Shown: one piece after another, positions 19,401 to 27,816 of the stretch
How positions within the stretch are numbered: position 1 is the stretch's first letter
Layout: each line of letters opens with the position of its first letter
Assembly: GCF_003997495.1 (NCBI RefSeq)
Contig: NZ_RZRU01000024.1
Span: forward strand, 1-64,000
Length of the DNA: 64,000 nt
Origin: Mesorhizobium sp. M7A.F.Ca.US.008.03.1.1
Lineage (GTDB): Bacteria; Pseudomonadota; Alphaproteobacteria; Rhizobiales; Rhizobiaceae
Direction: 5' to 3'
Notes under the pieces: model-generated
Told to the model about the DNA's origin: nothing
The model's database searches: none
The model's input: the letters and a program-made list of their open reading frames with translations, nothing else
Translations under genes and position numbers: made by a program

Positions 19401-19966
19401 AGCTGGACGCCATCGGCGGTGATAGTGCGGTTGCACGCCTGGATGCTGAACGGCGCACAACCCTGCTGGAAATCGAGGAGAAGGCCGTTCGCTACATAGA
19501 GCTGAAGCTTGGCATCATGTCGGCTGGCAATGCTTTGCGGATCTACCGTGAGAGCCATCGCTCCGGCATGATGGCGCGCGCATCAGACGCGTTCAAGCTA
19601 ATGACGCGTGGCCAGTATTCGGGGCTGACAACCCAGCCTGTAAGAGGTGGTGAGGTTCTCATTGCTGTGCAGGGTGACGGGCAATCCAAGGTCACCGAAG
19701 CGCTTTCAAAGGGTGCACGATTTCAGCTGTACCTTGCCCTAAGACTCGCCGGTTATTACGAGTTCGCGCAATTTCGGCCCTCGGTCCCATTCGTCGCCGA
19801 CGACATCATGGAGACGTTCGACCATATTCGCTCGGAGGAGGTTTTCAGGCTGTTCGGAGCGATGGCAAACACAGGTCAGGTCATCTACCTGACGCACCAT
19901 AAGCATCTATGTGAAATAGCTGAGGCTGTCGTACCGGGAACGAGGATCCATCAACTCGCACAGTAA
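16493..19966 (+). CDS. SbcC/Rad50-like ATPase, YhaN type (AAA_27)
   Basis: 1157 residues. The N-terminal half-ATPase has LRRLDLIRYGKFTDRSIDFG and Walker A VFGLNEAGKSTALSAYLDLL (~40-55), the AAA_27/YhaN signature. The middle ~800 residues are continuous coiled coil rich in Ala/Glu/Arg. The C-terminal half has the ABC signature region (EALSKGARFQLYLALRLAG, ~1080) and Walker B-like PFVADDIMETFD (~1100), then the H-loop (YLTHHKHL, ~1137). A zinc-hook CxxC is not evident, unlike true SbcC. It pairs with the upstream metallophosphoesterase (ATGA overlap). Confidence 0.88.
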   Translation: MRLRRLDLIRYGKFTDRSIDFGPKPESGPDLHIVFGLNEAGKSTALSAYLDLLFGIEERSRYNFLHEYSAMRIGGVLELAGSEHTFTRTKQRSNSLLNATGQPVSEVAITAHLAGLSRDAYTTMFSLDDETLEAGGKSILESRGDLGKLLFTASAGLGNASDTLNALEAEADALYRKQAHGTELALLKKRLVDVKSRRDAIDTLASTYEGLEAERLDAAQQYGRTISDRAVLVARLDTFARYVRAAPMLADIRRKIARLDQLPDIASPARTSTGSVTELIDDDASLRTRLSANIDETERLAEKVTAVDEDEPILSISERIRGLAESKVRHTAAGFDLPTRRMELQILNNSVASCLAALGRSSEADPGALLLPAVTVGVVRAMVEQRSGIATGMRAARDEAAAALDALQVARQRVGEERAVPEPARARLGSALSKARASGHQAEIRTAREAEDAGTIRWKAALARLRPWNGDALALANVAVPSAGQIAAWKTVASELARNTAVLAERLAEYEGNHAMLAARLDALRASGDIVDDEAATAIRRVRDDAWATHRAALTGDTADDFAVALARDDIASAGRLAGAADLAEIRATTRELAEAAANLSRNGIQRTQLGKDVDTQLLEIRAAARDLLGDAVEPSSERLIERIEDQIEARSDALAAWEQIELARLKAERAADAGEQIRLEMRAVLGSVGIVSESNDTLEAIMAIAEPFLDRQRKVDAEYAEALRMVSSKEEDLAARRVAVGVAERREEEWLAGITEALKGTWLESGLSASGVGTVLDQLAELSRSLQERDDLQLRIDKMEADRANFLVEVIAVAVEADEPTKDTDPEQLAIRLAERLERAERTRETKASLGNDLKRLKEARDILDTEILAHERRKNEVLGVFGVATLPEVVERDELLRERDGLRTTVAELEERIVAELAVDGFEQARSILDAIDFDGLAVEKAEGEQRLRLFDETIQQQLIRQTRAADKLDAIGGDSAVARLDAERRTTLLEIEEKAVRYIELKLGIMSAGNALRIYRESHRSGMMARASDAFKLMTRGQYSGLTTQPVRGGEVLIAVQGDGQSKVTEALSKGARFQLYLALRLAGYYEFAQFRPSVPFVADDIMETFDHIRSEEVFRLFGAMANTGQVIYLTHHKHLCEIAEAVVPGTRIHQLAQ

Positions 19967-20289
19967 TTTTCTCCGGAATACGTGAACGAACCAGTGAAGG
20001 ACGCCGAATTTGACGGCAAGTATGCGCCCAAAGTCAGACGTTCCGGCAAACTTCGCGTTCGTCCAAAAGCGGACATATCGCCCGAGCCATAGACGGCCCC
20101 GATGTGCCCATAATGGACGTCCTGCAAATTCATTGTCCTGCCGAATCTGGACTTCGAGAGCTGGCCCTAAACAGCAATTGTATCGCGCCTAGCCGTCCTA
20201 TCGCCGGGGCGCCAATTGTAAACAACGGCGAACTATACCAATATCGTTACTGGCTTCTTCCGGTGCGACTCGGGAGAACGGGATGGGCA
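19967..20289. other. intergenic gap, 323 bp
   Basis: I see no convincing gene here. An open frame runs on into the ABC-3C effector from a GTG at 20104, but lacks a ribosome binding site. The stretch probably carries the promoter of the ABC-3C operon, although I cannot place -35/-10 boxes with confidence. Confidence 0.5.
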
Positions 20290-21456
20290 ATGAACGCGAA
20301 GACGCAAACGGGAAAACACAGCGCCGCTGGCCAATACCTCGGCTATGCGCTTCAACCTGTACGCCTTTGCTTTCACCTGCTCAACGCGCCTAGCGGCGCC
20401 TTGGTCTCTCTTGAACATTTAGACGATGTGGCGGTTCACCTGGTCGGCGGCGAAGTCGTTCTTGAGCAAAGCAAGAGCGCACTGAAGCAAAATCCGATAT
20501 CCGACTGGGCTGCGGACCTGTGGAAGTCTCTGGCCAACTGGCTCAGCTTCATGGCGGCGGGAGAGATCGACCCGGCGACCAGCCATTTCCGGCTATATGT
20601 CACACCGGTGAAGGCGGGTGCCTTCGCGATCGCGCTGAACGACGCGAAAACAGATGCCGACGTGGAGGCGCTGGTCGCTAACCTCGCCAAAGCCCACAGC
20701 AAGCTGAAAGCTGCACCGGCATGCGACGCCGACGTCCAAGCTTTCCTGAACGCTGATGCGGCTCATTGCGCCGCCTTGGTCAAGAATCTCGCCGTTATCA
20801 GCGTCGATGCAGATCCCGTCGATCCGATACGCGCGATCTTCAAGCCGACGGTCTCTCCGCTCATCATCGACCTAGTGTGCGAACGCGCGATCGGCGCTGC
20901 GAAGGAGGCGGCGGACAGGCTGATTAGAGCTGGCAAGCCCGCCATCTTGGACGTGGACGCGTTTCAGGCCGAGCAAAGAGCATTTGTTCAGAAGAACAAC
21001 CTTCCAGGGCTGCTGTCGTCTTTCACCAAGCAACCGCCTGTCGAGGCCATCGAACAATTGATCGCCGACCGTCCCGCCTTCGTCCGCCAACTCGAGCTGA
21101 TCGAGGTGGGAGACGAAGCGTGCGTCCGGGCTGTTAGCGATTACCTTAGGACGCTCGCCGACATCTCGATCTGGGGCGAAAGCGGGCTAATCTTTGAGAA
21201 GAACCTAAGTGACTGGGACGATGATCTTGTCGGTCGCTATGAGCACGTCAGTGCAGAGGTGCACGACATACAGGCCGGACACCCCGCAACGGTTCGTGGT
21301 AGAATAGTTTACAGGCGCTGCGCGCAGTTGCAGCCTCCACTCGATGGTCGAGTCGTCCCCGGTCATTTCGTCCACGGATCATTCAACGCCCTTGCCCACG
21401 GCCTGCGCCTCGGCTGGCATCCCGACTACCAGACTCTTTTGGAGCCAGCGACTTGA
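20290..21456 (+). CDS. ABC-3C effector component, PD-(D/E)xK nuclease-like
   Basis: 388 residues from ATG 20290, which has a GGGAGA-type ribosome binding site. The N-terminus has SAAGQYLGYALQPVRLCFHL, then SLEHLDDVAVHL, then VVLEQSKSALKQNPISD and LWKSLANWL. The order Glu..Asp-Asp-Val...Glu-x-x-Lys plus a following LWK motif is how restriction-type (Cap4/DUF4297-like) nuclease domains of ABC three-component systems look. The C-terminal ~250 residues are all-helical and variable, with WGESGLIFEKNLSDWDDDLV near residue 305. The next two genes are the standard middle component and DUF3732 ATPase, which fixes the context. I infer a DNA-cutting effector released when the ATPase senses invasion. Confidence 0.7.
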   Translation: MNAKTQTGKHSAAGQYLGYALQPVRLCFHLLNAPSGALVSLEHLDDVAVHLVGGEVVLEQSKSALKQNPISDWAADLWKSLANWLSFMAAGEIDPATSHFRLYVTPVKAGAFAIALNDAKTDADVEALVANLAKAHSKLKAAPACDADVQAFLNADAAHCAALVKNLAVISVDADPVDPIRAIFKPTVSPLIIDLVCERAIGAAKEAADRLIRAGKPAILDVDAFQAEQRAFVQKNNLPGLLSSFTKQPPVEAIEQLIADRPAFVRQLELIEVGDEACVRAVSDYLRTLADISIWGESGLIFEKNLSDWDDDLVGRYEHVSAEVHDIQAGHPATVRGRIVYRRCAQLQPPLDGRVVPGHFVHGSFNALAHGLRLGWHPDYQTLLEPAT

Positions 21457-21965
21457 TTGAGGCTGGCCGATCGCACCTACCGCTCAGCGACCTCGCCCTT
21501 GTCCAGAATCCAGGACTTGGGGCTTTCGCATTGTGGCAATTTGGCCAAGGTTTCCAGGCTGAGGACGAACGTCCAGCGCCGTTCGCCTTGGCGTTTCTCG
21601 TGCTGCCAATCGTCCTGCATCGCGCAACGCTCGAAATCGTGACTTCGACAAACCGACCCTCTGGACTGGCGCTCTTCGCGGCCAAGCTCGGGAAGGAACG
21701 GGAACAACTCCTCGCCGTCCACGAGCGAGCGCTGCTGCTGCGTACTCTGACATTGCAATCGGCCGCTGTCGGTGTGAGCGGGCGGCTGCTGTCCGTGGAT
21801 TACAAGGATGCTACTTTAAGAGCAAACGTACCAGAACCGAAACCGAGGAGGCTCGTCCTTCCAGAGCGCGTCAAGCACCTCGGACCTGCCTCGGAGAAAT
21901 TGGGTTTCTGGTTTTCGAACCTGGGGACCGCGCAGGTGGCCAACCTGTTACGGGTGGAGTTCTAG
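21453..21965 (+). CDS. ABC-3C middle component (DUF6521-like)
   Basis: 170 residues from a TTG start overlapping the previous stop (TTGA). The pattern ALVQNPGLGAFALWQFGQGF ... FALAFLVLPIVLH ... GLALFAAKLGKEREQLLAVHERA ... KLGFWFSNLGTAQVANLLRV is that of the small middle components of three-component ABC systems. These bridge the ATPase to the effector. The stop is followed directly by the ATG of the DUF3732 gene. Confidence 0.78.
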   Translation: MIEAGRSHLPLSDLALVQNPGLGAFALWQFGQGFQAEDERPAPFALAFLVLPIVLHRATLEIVTSTNRPSGLALFAAKLGKEREQLLAVHERALLLRTLTLQSAAVGVSGRLLSVDYKDATLRANVPEPKPRRLVLPERVKHLGPASEKLGFWFSNLGTAQVANLLRVEF

Positions 21966-23939
21966 ATGTATTTCCAGCTTCGAAAACTGATCCTTTGGCC
22001 CCGCAATGGTGCAGCGCCGCGGGTCGTCAAGTTCGAGCCCGGTGTCGTCAACGTCATCAGCGGCGCGTCGAAGACCGGGAAGTCCGCCGTTATCCCTATT
22101 GTTGATTACTGTCTGGGCTCGGAGAAATGCGCGATTCCGGTGGGCGTAATCCGCGAGAACTGCAGCTGGTTCGGCATTCTGATCGAGACGCTGGAGGGCG
22201 AAAAGCTCTTGGCGCGACGCGAACCGGGGGACCAACAGAGCACAGGCGACATGGTGCTGCTGGAGGGCGCACAGGTCGAAATTCCGGAGACGATCACCGA
22301 CAAGACCACCAATGTCGACACGGTCAAGCGCGCGATGAACCGCCTGGCAGGACTGACTGACCTCGACTTCGAACCAGGTACAGAGAATGGATTCAAGCAA
22401 AGGCCAAGCTTCCGCGACCTCATGGCCTTCACGTTCCAACCTCAGAACGTGATCGCCAATCCCGACGTGATGTTTTTCAAGGCCGATACGACGGAACACC
22501 GGGAGAAGCTAAAGACCATCTTCCCGTACGTTCTGGGCGCGGTCACGGCAAAGATTCTCCAGGCGCGGTTTGAGATCGATCGGCTCCAGCGCAACCTCCG
22601 CCGGAAGGAGGCTGAGCTACGCGCGATCGTGTCGGCAACTGGCGCTTGGCGGGCGGAGGCGGAGGCGTGGCTGCGTCAGGCAGTCGAACTTGGCCTAGTC
22701 GATTCCTCCACTGAAGTGCCGAAGGACTGGAGTGACGTTGTTGACCTGCTTCGGCGCGTGTCGAACAGCAACTCAAGTCTTGCTCGACCAAGCCTGGCCG
22801 GCATCGATGTGGTGCTGACGCGTCTGGAAACCCTTCGTGCGTCGGAAACTGAAATCGCCGCGCGACTTACCGAGCATCGTCAGCGCCTGAACGAACTGCG
22901 CCGTCTGGTGGAGAGCAGCGAGGCGTACGGCGACGCCATGCGCATCCAACGTGACCGCTTGGACCTTTCCACGTGGCTGAGGGACTTGGCCGACGAGTTC
23001 GCCGATCCGTTGGTCGCACTCGGGGACGGCGGCCGCGAGAAGGTCTTGGCCCTTTGCGACAACCTCGGCGGTCTGGAGATCCGACTGCGGACCCACCCTG
23101 CGATGTCTAACACGCTTGACAAGGAAATCCTGCGCCAGCGCGGCGCCGCTGAAGCGGTCCTATCTGAGTTGAACGATGTCCGTAGCGAGATAGCGGTGCT
23201 GGAACGGGACTCTGACGTCGCCCGAGACGAGGCCAATCGCTTCGATAGGCTTGAGCGCTTCCTCGGTCGATTGGAGCAGGCGTTGCACGTCTACGACCGC
23301 GCCGACCAGTCGTCGGATTTGCGGCAGGAACTCACCTCGCTGCAGGCCGATATTGCAACGCTGCAAAAGACGATCTCCGAGGCCGACATCCAGCGCAAGC
23401 TATTCAACGCGTTGCACCAAGTCTCCCATCATGCCAATCGGCTGATTCCGCAGCTTGACGCGGAGTGGCCCGAGGCCCCGATTAGGCTGTTGATTGAAGA
23501 CCTGACCGTCAAGGTGACTAGGGGAACGCGTGAGGACTACCTGTGGGAGATTGGCAGCGGCGCCAATTGGCTCGCGTATCACGTCGCACTAATGCTTGCG
23601 CTGCAGCACTACTTCCTGGCCGAACCTCATCACCCAGTCCCTGGTCAGCTGATCTTCGACCAACCTAGCCAAGTCTATTTTCCTAAGCGGGCGGCGGGCG
23701 ACGAGGGCCCCGACCTCATCGCGTGGAGGGATCAGGACGTGGTCGCCGTCAGGAAGGTCTTTGCGCTCCTAGGCGCTGAGGTCATGGCCGCGAAAGGTCG
23801 CCTCCAGATCATCGTGCTGGATCATGCAGATGAGGACGTCTGGGGCAAGCTTCCCGGAGTCAAGTTGATTGAGGAATGGCGTGGACAGGCCCTCGTGCCT
23901 CAGGCTTGGATTGCCGCCGCATCTTCCAACGGTGGATAA
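21966..23939 (+). CDS. ABC-3C SMC-like ATPase (DUF3732)
   Basis: 657 residues. The N-terminus MYFQLRKLILWPRNG then NVISGASKTGKSAVIPIVDY (Walker A, ~31-44) is the DUF3732 hallmark. A central coiled-coil arm spans ~200-500. Walker B-like GQLIFDQPSQVYFPKR (~559-574), with Asp-Gln in place of the usual Asp-Glu, matches the DUF3732 type; a D-loop/His switch is seen in IIVLDHADEDVWG (~617). It is the sensor ATPase of the ABC three-component conflict system and abuts the middle-component gene with no gap. The Walker B Gln is normal for this family as far as I recall, so the protein is probably active. Confidence 0.88.
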   Translation: MYFQLRKLILWPRNGAAPRVVKFEPGVVNVISGASKTGKSAVIPIVDYCLGSEKCAIPVGVIRENCSWFGILIETLEGEKLLARREPGDQQSTGDMVLLEGAQVEIPETITDKTTNVDTVKRAMNRLAGLTDLDFEPGTENGFKQRPSFRDLMAFTFQPQNVIANPDVMFFKADTTEHREKLKTIFPYVLGAVTAKILQARFEIDRLQRNLRRKEAELRAIVSATGAWRAEAEAWLRQAVELGLVDSSTEVPKDWSDVVDLLRRVSNSNSSLARPSLAGIDVVLTRLETLRASETEIAARLTEHRQRLNELRRLVESSEAYGDAMRIQRDRLDLSTWLRDLADEFADPLVALGDGGREKVLALCDNLGGLEIRLRTHPAMSNTLDKEILRQRGAAEAVLSELNDVRSEIAVLERDSDVARDEANRFDRLERFLGRLEQALHVYDRADQSSDLRQELTSLQADIATLQKTISEADIQRKLFNALHQVSHHANRLIPQLDAEWPEAPIRLLIEDLTVKVTRGTREDYLWEIGSGANWLAYHVALMLALQHYFLAEPHHPVPGQLIFDQPSQVYFPKRAAGDEGPDLIAWRDQDVVAVRKVFALLGAEVMAAKGRLQIIVLDHADEDVWGKLPGVKLIEEWRGQALVPQAWIAAASSNGG

Positions 23940-23963
23940 TAATCTGCTGCCAGAGGAGAAGGC

Positions 23964-24530
23964 ATGGCGAACGTGGACGAGATCAACCGTCTGACGGCCC
24001 TTGGCTTGAACGTCATCACAGCCATGGATGTCGCGGAAGGAAAACTAGACGAAGCCTTCGAGGTCGCCCGCGCTCAGGAGAAACGCAAGGTCGACATCTG
24101 GTGCAAAGGAAGAAAGAACATTCCGGTTGCACTGACTGCGATATGGGACTGCGATCCTGCAAACTTCTATCTCGCGTTCGACGGCGATGATCCCAGCGAC
24201 CACGCTTCGACGGATTTCATTCTTATCGACGCTGATGTCACTGACGTTGGCGGCAGGCTTACCTACGCCGCCAGCAGGGACAAGGGTCCTTGGCATCAAC
24301 GTTACAAGAGCAAGAGCTGTGGGATCGCCTACCGATGGCTGCATGGCCGCGGTGTCACACCGCCTTTGCTCGGCGAGTACCAAGGCCAAGTTCACATCGT
24401 AGGAGGCATGCACCGCTTCCATCTTGCCAAGCACTATGGGACGACGCGCATGCCATTCCTCGTCCGGAGGGCCGAACTAGCCGCAGTAATGGCGTTGATC
24501 CCCTCGGCGACCGACACCGCCAACTCGTAA
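23964..24530 (+). CDS. ParB/sulfiredoxin-like protein linked to the ABC-3C operon
   Basis: 188 residues, 24 bp after the DUF3732 gene with an AGGAGAAGG ribosome binding site, so probably in the same operon. The C-terminal third has VHIVGGMHRFHLAKHYG then TTRMPFLVRR. This resembles the conserved box of ParB/Srx-fold domains (xxGxHRxxAxxxxG...ip), which bind nucleotides. The N-terminal two thirds are not recognised. It is not a standard ABC-3C component; it could be an accessory or a regulator. The family call is tentative. Confidence 0.5.
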   Translation: MANVDEINRLTALGLNVITAMDVAEGKLDEAFEVARAQEKRKVDIWCKGRKNIPVALTAIWDCDPANFYLAFDGDDPSDHASTDFILIDADVTDVGGRLTYAASRDKGPWHQRYKSKSCGIAYRWLHGRGVTPPLLGEYQGQVHIVGGMHRFHLAKHYGTTRMPFLVRRAELAAVMALIPSATDTANS

Positions 24531-25435
24531 TGGCGGGGACTGCAGAAAAGAAGCGAATGAGTTGCGAACTTACCGGGATCACTCCCCGAAAGCTGACCGA
24601 CGGCTTCCGGCCCCGTTGCGGCCATTCTTACTCCCGCACTTTGGCTTTTCCAGCGCTAAACCGGCCTTGGGCGATGAATGGAAACGGTCAGATGTTCCCG
24701 GTCTGTGCTCGAAAAGTCGCATAAAAGGGCAGACTGGTGTGACGTCCGGAATTATTGGGCCTTTCACGGGTTTACCGGTCCCGAATTATCGGTTGCTGGC
24801 GGGCGGGCTATGCGATTGAAAACAGGAGAGTTTTCTGGCTAAGGGTGGGGTTTCAGACTGAGTTTACCAATGCCCTTAATGACGATTAATTCTGGATTGG
24901 CATCAGGTGATTGGGTTTGCGCAGAATATAGCCGCCCTTATTGGTAAACCCGCTCACGGTCGACAACGGATTGGTCAACCTAGGACGACAGGATTGGTAA
25001 ACCGGAGCCGCCCTATCGACGAAGGTCTAGCTTGGCGCATTCACTGTCGCCGGTAGGCAGATATTCGGGCGACAATCGGGACCAGCGTGCGACGCCGCCA
25101 AGCGTGAGACACGTCGGCTACGCCGCAAATCGACACGGTTTGACCGGGCGCAATACCGCACCGATCTTCTAATCTCGGCTTAATTCCGGAGAGAGGCAGA
25201 TAATTCCGGACGCCACACTGATTGGTAACCTAAGGCCACCCACCACGCGGATTGGTAGCCCACAGGAATAGGTTTGGTAACCCTTATCGAGTGAGGGCCG
25301 CTCGTACCTTTCGGCGGGTTCGTTTCAGTTCTAAGCCCGGCTTAATTCTGGACAACGACAGATAATTCTGGACGGCACAGTGGAACTCAACGCGTTGTAA
25401 GGATGGCATAGAGAAGCAGTAGCCCTCCAGTCTCG
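24531..25435. repeat. gene-free repeat cluster, probable transposon ends
   Basis: About 900 bp without a credible gene. It contains at least seven versions of GATTGGTAAACC (or its complement) at 24862, 24940, 24970, 24992, 25220, 25250 and 25271. A pair of ~44-bp direct repeats lies at 25176-25220 and 25338-25381 (each GGCTTAATTCyGGA, ~10 bp, CAGATAATTCyGGACG, then CACAsTG). An inverted copy of the inner core, GTCCGGAATTAT, is at 24744. Multiple short end repeats are what IS21-type or Tn7/MuA-type transposases bind. I infer that decayed ends of one or more large elements separate the defence block from the thiamine operon. No transposase gene is next to them. Confidence 0.55.
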
Positions 25436-26245
25436 CTACTGGAAAAATTCTGGAAAATGGGTCTGCTTGGCTGGACGCAGAACGTTGTGATTATTCAGCC
25501 GGCATTTCTGAAGCTTCTCGAACACAAACAGCTTGCCTTCGCGCACGCTATCTTCGAGCGACTTCGCCTTCGCCAGATGCGCCGCAATCGCGCTGGCCAG
25601 CATGCAACCTGTTCCGCGCATCGATATAGCAAGGCGCGGCGTGTCGAAGTGGATGGGTTCATGATCGGAGCGTAACAGAATATCGGCCGATCGGGGACCC
25701 GACGCGTGCCCACCCTTGATCAGCAGGGCCTGAGGGCCGACGGCCTGCAGTCTTTGTCCTTGTTGGAGCGCACCGTCCTCATCCGAAGCCGGTTCGGAAC
25801 CAGTAAGGAGCGCCAGTTCAGGAAGGTTGGGCGTGACAATGCAGCAAAGCGGCATCAAATCGCGCTTCATGGCAGCGATAGCGCCTGCTTCCAGAAGTGC
25901 GCGGCCTGAGGTGGAGGCCAGCACAGGGTCGAGTACTGCCGGCACTTGCGGAAATTTGCGCAGCACTGCGGCAACGGCAACAATGATCTTGGCAGTCGCC
26001 AGCATGCCGATCTTGATTGTGGCTACGTCGTTGGCCTGTAGCGCGGCACACATCTGATTGGCCACCATGCTGGGTGGCGAATGATGGATTTCGATCACGG
26101 CGTCGTGCGTTTGCACCGTTAGCGCTGTGACGGCGAGACAGGTGCGCACGCCAACGGCAGAGATCGTCTCGATGTCGCGTGCTATTCCAGCACCCCCGCT
26201 GGAATCTGATCCGCCAACGACAAGCACATGCGGTTCTCGTCTCAT
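25436..26245 (-). CDS. thiD: hydroxymethylpyrimidine (phosphate) kinase
   Basis: 269 residues from the ATG at 26245, which overlaps the thiE stop (ATGA) as the other genes of the operon do; upstream ATGs at 26251 and 26272 are possible. Ribokinase-fold features: VLVVGGSDSSGGAGIARDIE at the N-terminus, AVLDPVLASTSG (~120), VTPNLPELALLTG (~150), LIKGGHASG (~185) and RGTGCMLASAIAAHLA (~222), with the anion-hole GTGC and catalytic Cys. The reaction is phosphorylation of HMP and HMP-P to HMP-PP in the cytoplasm. It is the last gene of thiC-O-S-G-E-D. Confidence 0.93.
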   Translation of the reverse strand: MRREPHVLVVGGSDSSGGAGIARDIETISAVGVRTCLAVTALTVQTHDAVIEIHHSPPSMVANQMCAALQANDVATIKIGMLATAKIIVAVAAVLRKFPQVPAVLDPVLASTSGRALLEAGAIAAMKRDLMPLCCIVTPNLPELALLTGSEPASDEDGALQQGQRLQAVGPQALLIKGGHASGPRSADILLRSDHEPIHFDTPRLAISMRGTGCMLASAIAAHLAKAKSLEDSVREGKLFVFEKLQKCRLNNHNVLRPAKQTHFPEFFQ

Positions 26246-26847
26246 CGCCATCGGTCCGTCTTTTCGATCCATTCTCGCGTGCGCGCTTCGGGGTCGAAGC
26301 TCAACGTGATGTCCGTGACCACTGCGGCGCTGTTGGCGCCGGCCTCAAAGACGCCGTCGAGGCGGTCGGGGTTGAGGCCGCCGATGGCGACCAATGGGAT
26401 CGGCGCCACCCGCCGCTTCCACTCGCTGATCCGCTCTAGCCCTTGCGGTGCCCACTTCATTTTCTTCAAAGTGGTGGGATAGATCGGACCGAGCGCGACA
26501 TAGTCGGGCTCGGCAAACATGGCCGTTTCCAGCTCGACATGATCATGCGTGCTCAATCCGAGCCTGACGCCCGCTGCCCGTATCCTCGAGAGGTCGGCCG
26601 TTTGCAAATCCTCCTGGCCCAGATGCACGAAATCGCAGCCTTCCTCGATTGCCAGGCGCCAATAATCATTGATGATGAGCTGGCTTTTGTGTTGGACACA
26701 CCAGGCCTTCGACTTGCGGATCTCCGCGCGCAGCCCGGTTTCATCCATGGTTTTGATGCGAAGCTGAATCAGCTTGACGCCGAGCGGCGCCAACCTTTCG
26801 ATCCAGGCGGCGCTGTCGACGATCAGGTAGAAGGGATCGAGCTTCAT
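26242..26847 (-). CDS. thiE: thiamine phosphate synthase
   Basis: 201 residues, starting on the thiG stop (ATGA overlap). TIM-barrel ThiE motifs: IQLRIKTMDE (~27), LIINDYWRLAIEEGCDFVHL (~58), GLSTHDHVELETA (~97), YVALGPIYPTTLKK (~116) and VAIGGLNPDRLDGVFEAGAN (~151). It joins HMP-PP and thiazole phosphate to give thiamine phosphate. The length is normal for the shorter rhizobial ThiE type. Confidence 0.93.
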   Translation of the reverse strand: MKLDPFYLIVDSAAWIERLAPLGVKLIQLRIKTMDETGLRAEIRKSKAWCVQHKSQLIINDYWRLAIEEGCDFVHLGQEDLQTADLSRIRAAGVRLGLSTHDHVELETAMFAEPDYVALGPIYPTTLKKMKWAPQGLERISEWKRRVAPIPLVAIGGLNPDRLDGVFEAGANSAAVVTDITLSFDPEARTREWIEKTDRWR

Positions 26848-27617
26848 GAAAAAACGGCCCTGCCGACCATCGGTGTCGATGGCACGGCGACGTCGCGCGG
26901 TTCGAGCATTCCCGAACTGAACGCCTCACGACCGGCGTCGACCGCCTTACCGAAAGCACGCGCCATGCCGACCGGATCTGCCGCCTTGGCGACCGCTGTG
27001 TTCAGGAGCACGGCGTCAAAGCCGAGTTCCATGACGGTGGCCGCGTGCGACGGCCGTCCGAGCCCCGCATCCACAATCAGCGGGACGCCAGGGAAATATC
27101 CGCGCATCGAGCGCAGCGCCGTCATGTTGACCGGTCCCAAGGCGGAACCGATCGGTGCGCACCACGGCATCAGGACCTTGCAGCCCGCTTCCAGCAGCCG
27201 CTCGGCGACAACGAGATCGTCGGTGGTATAGGGGAATACCGCAAAGCCGTCCTCGCACAGGATGCGGGCGGCTTCAACCAGACCGAACACATCCGGCTGT
27301 AGCGTGTCGTGATTGCCGATCACTTCGAGCTTGATCCAGTTGGTGCCGAAGACCTCGCGCGCCATTTTCGCGGTGGTGACGGCTTCCTTGACGGAGAGGC
27401 AGCCGGCGGTATTGGGCAGGGTTCTGGCGCCCAGCGAGCGGATCAACGACCAGAATTGTTCGCCGGCCCTACCGCCCGCCATCTCACGCCGCAACGAGAC
27501 GGTCACCACCGACGTGCCCGATGCCTTGACTGCATCGGCAAGGATGGCCGGCGAAGGATACTGAGCCGTGCCGAGAAGCAGGCGCGACGAAAGCTCGGTT
27601 CCATAAAGCTCCAACAT
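26844..27617 (-). CDS. thiG: thiazole synthase
   Basis: 257 residues. LLLGTAQYPSPAILADAVKA at the N-terminus, WIKLEVIGN with the Schiff-base Lys (~97), EDGFAVFPYTTDD (~125), CKVLMPWCAPIGSALG (~145) and LIVDAGLGRPSHAATVMELG (~185) match ThiG. It makes the thiazole ring from dehydroglycine, DXP and ThiS thiocarboxylate. It begins one base after the thiS stop, so translation is likely coupled. Confidence 0.95.
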   Translation of the reverse strand: MLELYGTELSSRLLLGTAQYPSPAILADAVKASGTSVVTVSLRREMAGGRAGEQFWSLIRSLGARTLPNTAGCLSVKEAVTTAKMAREVFGTNWIKLEVIGNHDTLQPDVFGLVEAARILCEDGFAVFPYTTDDLVVAERLLEAGCKVLMPWCAPIGSALGPVNMTALRSMRGYFPGVPLIVDAGLGRPSHAATVMELGFDAVLLNTAVAKAADPVGMARAFGKAVDAGREAFSSGMLEPRDVAVPSTPMVGRAVFS

Positions 27618-27618
27618 G

Positions 27619-27816
27619 CTAGCCGCCCTGCATGGGCGAGAGGATTTCGATCCGGTCGCCGTCGCTCAACTGGAACTCCGCGCGGTTGGCTTTGTGCACG
27701 AGGTCGCTGTTGACGGCGGTGGCGAGCCAATCGCCCTCATAGTCGAGCGCGGCAAGCAACTCGGCCAGCGTGGTGGCGGCAATCTCACGCGCCTCGCCGT
27801 TGACCATCAGTTTCAT
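27619..27816 (-). CDS. thiS: sulfur carrier protein
   Basis: 65 residues (MKLMVNGEAREIAATTLAEL...), a ubiquitin-like fold ending in the Gly-Gly tail (LSPMQGG) that is adenylated and thiocarboxylated. An ATG two codons upstream (27822) is an alternative start. Its 5' end overlaps the 3' end of thiO by about 30 bases. The sequence ends exactly at Gly-Gly, so no processing is needed. Confidence 0.93.
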   Translation of the reverse strand: MKLMVNGEAREIAATTLAELLAALDYEGDWLATAVNSDLVHKANRAEFQLSDGDRIEILSPMQGG

